Origin: Candidatus Aminicenantota bacterium
GTDB lineage: Bacteria > Acidobacteriota > Aminicenantia > Aminicenantales > Aminicenantaceae
Assembly: GCA_020344415.1 (NCBI GenBank)
Contig: CP070825.1
Coordinates: forward strand, 2,955,512-3,019,511
Direction: 5' to 3'
DNA: 64,000 nt
Program-made: the position numbers and the translations under genes
Part shown: piece after piece, positions 63,270 through 64,000 of the stretch
Layout of the letters: each line of letters opens with the position of its first letter
Position numbering within the stretch: the stretch's first letter is position 1
The notes under the pieces: generated by a model
The model's database searches: none
Seen by the model: only the letters and a program-made list of their open reading frames with translations
What the model was told of the DNA's origin: nothing

Positions 63270-64000
63270 TTAATTTAAATTCAAATACTTATAAGCGTTC
63301 GGATTAGTCTCTTTTCTTCTTTTGTACCAAATCTGTATCAAATCTGATTCACCAGTTAGCGATTTTTGTTCTCTTTCATCTACTTCATCAAGTGTTTCCT
63401 TTAATAGTTTTAAACTGGATTGAATATAAACCTTCCCTGAGAGTTTAAAGCTTGAGTGCCGTAACAACTGCTGAATCAATAATGGATTAACATTCTCTTC
63501 GTGAAGGCGCGTTGCTCCAGTTCTCCGTAAATCTCTGAATTGCAATCCTTTGATATTTGCTCTTCTGCAAGCAGCTTGGAATCCGTGTTGAATACTTTTG
63601 ATTGGTCTGTATTTACCATTACGGGGATCGTAGTAGTTGAATAAAAACTTAGATCTACCATTGTTCTCAGCAATCAATCGCTTAAATACCTGTCGTATCT
63701 TTGTTCTCATAGGGATAATATCCAACTTGCCTGTCTTGTTGATTTCGGGCCGAATTCTGATTGTACCCTGTTCAAAATCCAAATCATCAATCAATAATCC
63801 CAAAATCTCCTCTAGTCGCATTAACTGTAATATAGCGCAATCAATCATCGACTCTATATGGGGAGCAGCTTCCCTCCTTAAACCTGGTTCTTCTTCACGC
63901 TCAAGAACTCTATCTCTAACATTCTGGGATTCAGCAGTAAAATGGAGTTCTCTGTCCACGGGATTCTCACCAGTCTCATATCCAAATTTTTTTGCTACTA
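63270..64000 (-). CDS. Tyrosine recombinase/integrase, partial at right edge
   Basis: The frame is open to the window edge (upstream residues KKFGYETGENPVDREL match the core-binding end), so the N-terminus lies outside. The catalytic domain shows MRLEEILGLLIDDLD (arginine I), then QFRDLRRTGATRLHEE, RHSSFKLSGKVYIQ and the tyrosine near the end. In the HxLRH box, both histidines are arginines (RDLRR), which is unusual and may reduce activity. The gene ends 32 bases from a truncated tRNA-Glu, as expected for an integrase beside its attachment site. Confidence 0.82.
   Translation of the reverse strand, partial: VAKKFGYETGENPVDRELHFTAESQNVRDRVLEREEEPGLRREAAPHIESMIDCAILQLMRLEEILGLLIDDLDFEQGTIRIRPEINKTGKLDIIPMRTKIRQVFKRLIAENNGRSKFLFNYYDPRNGKYRPIKSIQHGFQAACRRANIKGLQFRDLRRTGATRLHEENVNPLLIQQLLRHSSFKLSGKVYIQSSLKLLKETLDEVDEREQKSLTGESDLIQIWYKRRKETNPNAYKYLNLN

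Overview
The window looks like chromosomal DNA of a Gram-negative, peptide-degrading bacterium. An Oar-type TonB receptor, outer-membrane barrels, Tat-exported hydrolases, several secreted serine hydrolases and peptidases, and moderate to low GC together suggest the Acidobacteriota / Candidatus Aminicenantes neighbourhood. That placement is inference from gene content only; no rRNA or other marker is present. TAG, TAA and TGA are all used as normal stops.

Region 1 (1-28173) is a large exopolysaccharide / surface glycan locus in alternating strand blocks. The plus block 1-4591 holds the end of an ExeA/XrtA-type ATPase, an HD-GYP protein, WbqC, a PIG-L deacetylase, a DegT aminotransferase and a WecA/TagO-type initiating transferase. 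The minus block 4733-13458 holds three GT4 glycosyltransferases, a glutamine-dependent asparagine synthetase, a GT9 transferase, a sulfotransferase and a methyltransferase. The plus block 13825-22594 holds a second DegT aminotransferase, a FemAB-like transferase, a radical SAM/SPASM protein, a methyltransferase, a Wzx flippase, an asparagine-synthetase homologue lacking the glutaminase cysteine, and a GT4 enzyme. The minus block 22572-28173 holds a Wzy/O-antigen-ligase-like protein, a Wzc-like tyrosine autokinase, a Wza-like export lipoprotein and a degenerate GGDEF protein. Together these cover lipid-linked initiation, elongation with amino and sulfated sugars, flipping, polymerisation and export. 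No exosortase is in view.

Region 2 (28506-56276) is an accessory peptide and amide degradation island. It contains a secreted FIMAH-domain protein, a D-aminoacylase-like lipoprotein, three S12 beta-lactamase-fold hydrolases, a TPR protein, an Oar-like TonB receptor, a secreted amidohydrolase, an S9 DPP-IV-like peptidase, an APC permease, a 3-hydroxyacyl-CoA dehydrogenase-like protein, a Tat-exported C45 acyltransferase, a Tat-exported M19-like dipeptidase, a CocE/NonD hydrolase, a GntR regulator and a class III aminotransferase. The enzymes favour D-amino-acid, N-acyl and beta-lactam-like amide bonds. The gaps are rich in two short dispersed palindromic repeat families and in MITE-like inverted repeats.

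Region 3 (56485-61850) holds a DapB-like dehydrogenase, a stand-alone GMP synthase ATP-pyrophosphatase subunit interrupted by one in-frame TAG, a CDF cation exporter, a PilZ protein, two paralogous small outer-membrane barrels and a glycine-zipper protein.

Region 4 (61851-64000) is a mobile-element junction. It holds a degenerate tRNA-Asn 3' half, a membrane protein with an internal duplication, a tRNA-Glu(CTC) 5' half cut at the anticodon loop, and a tyrosine recombinase running off the right edge. No CRISPR array, rRNA or complete tRNA was seen.
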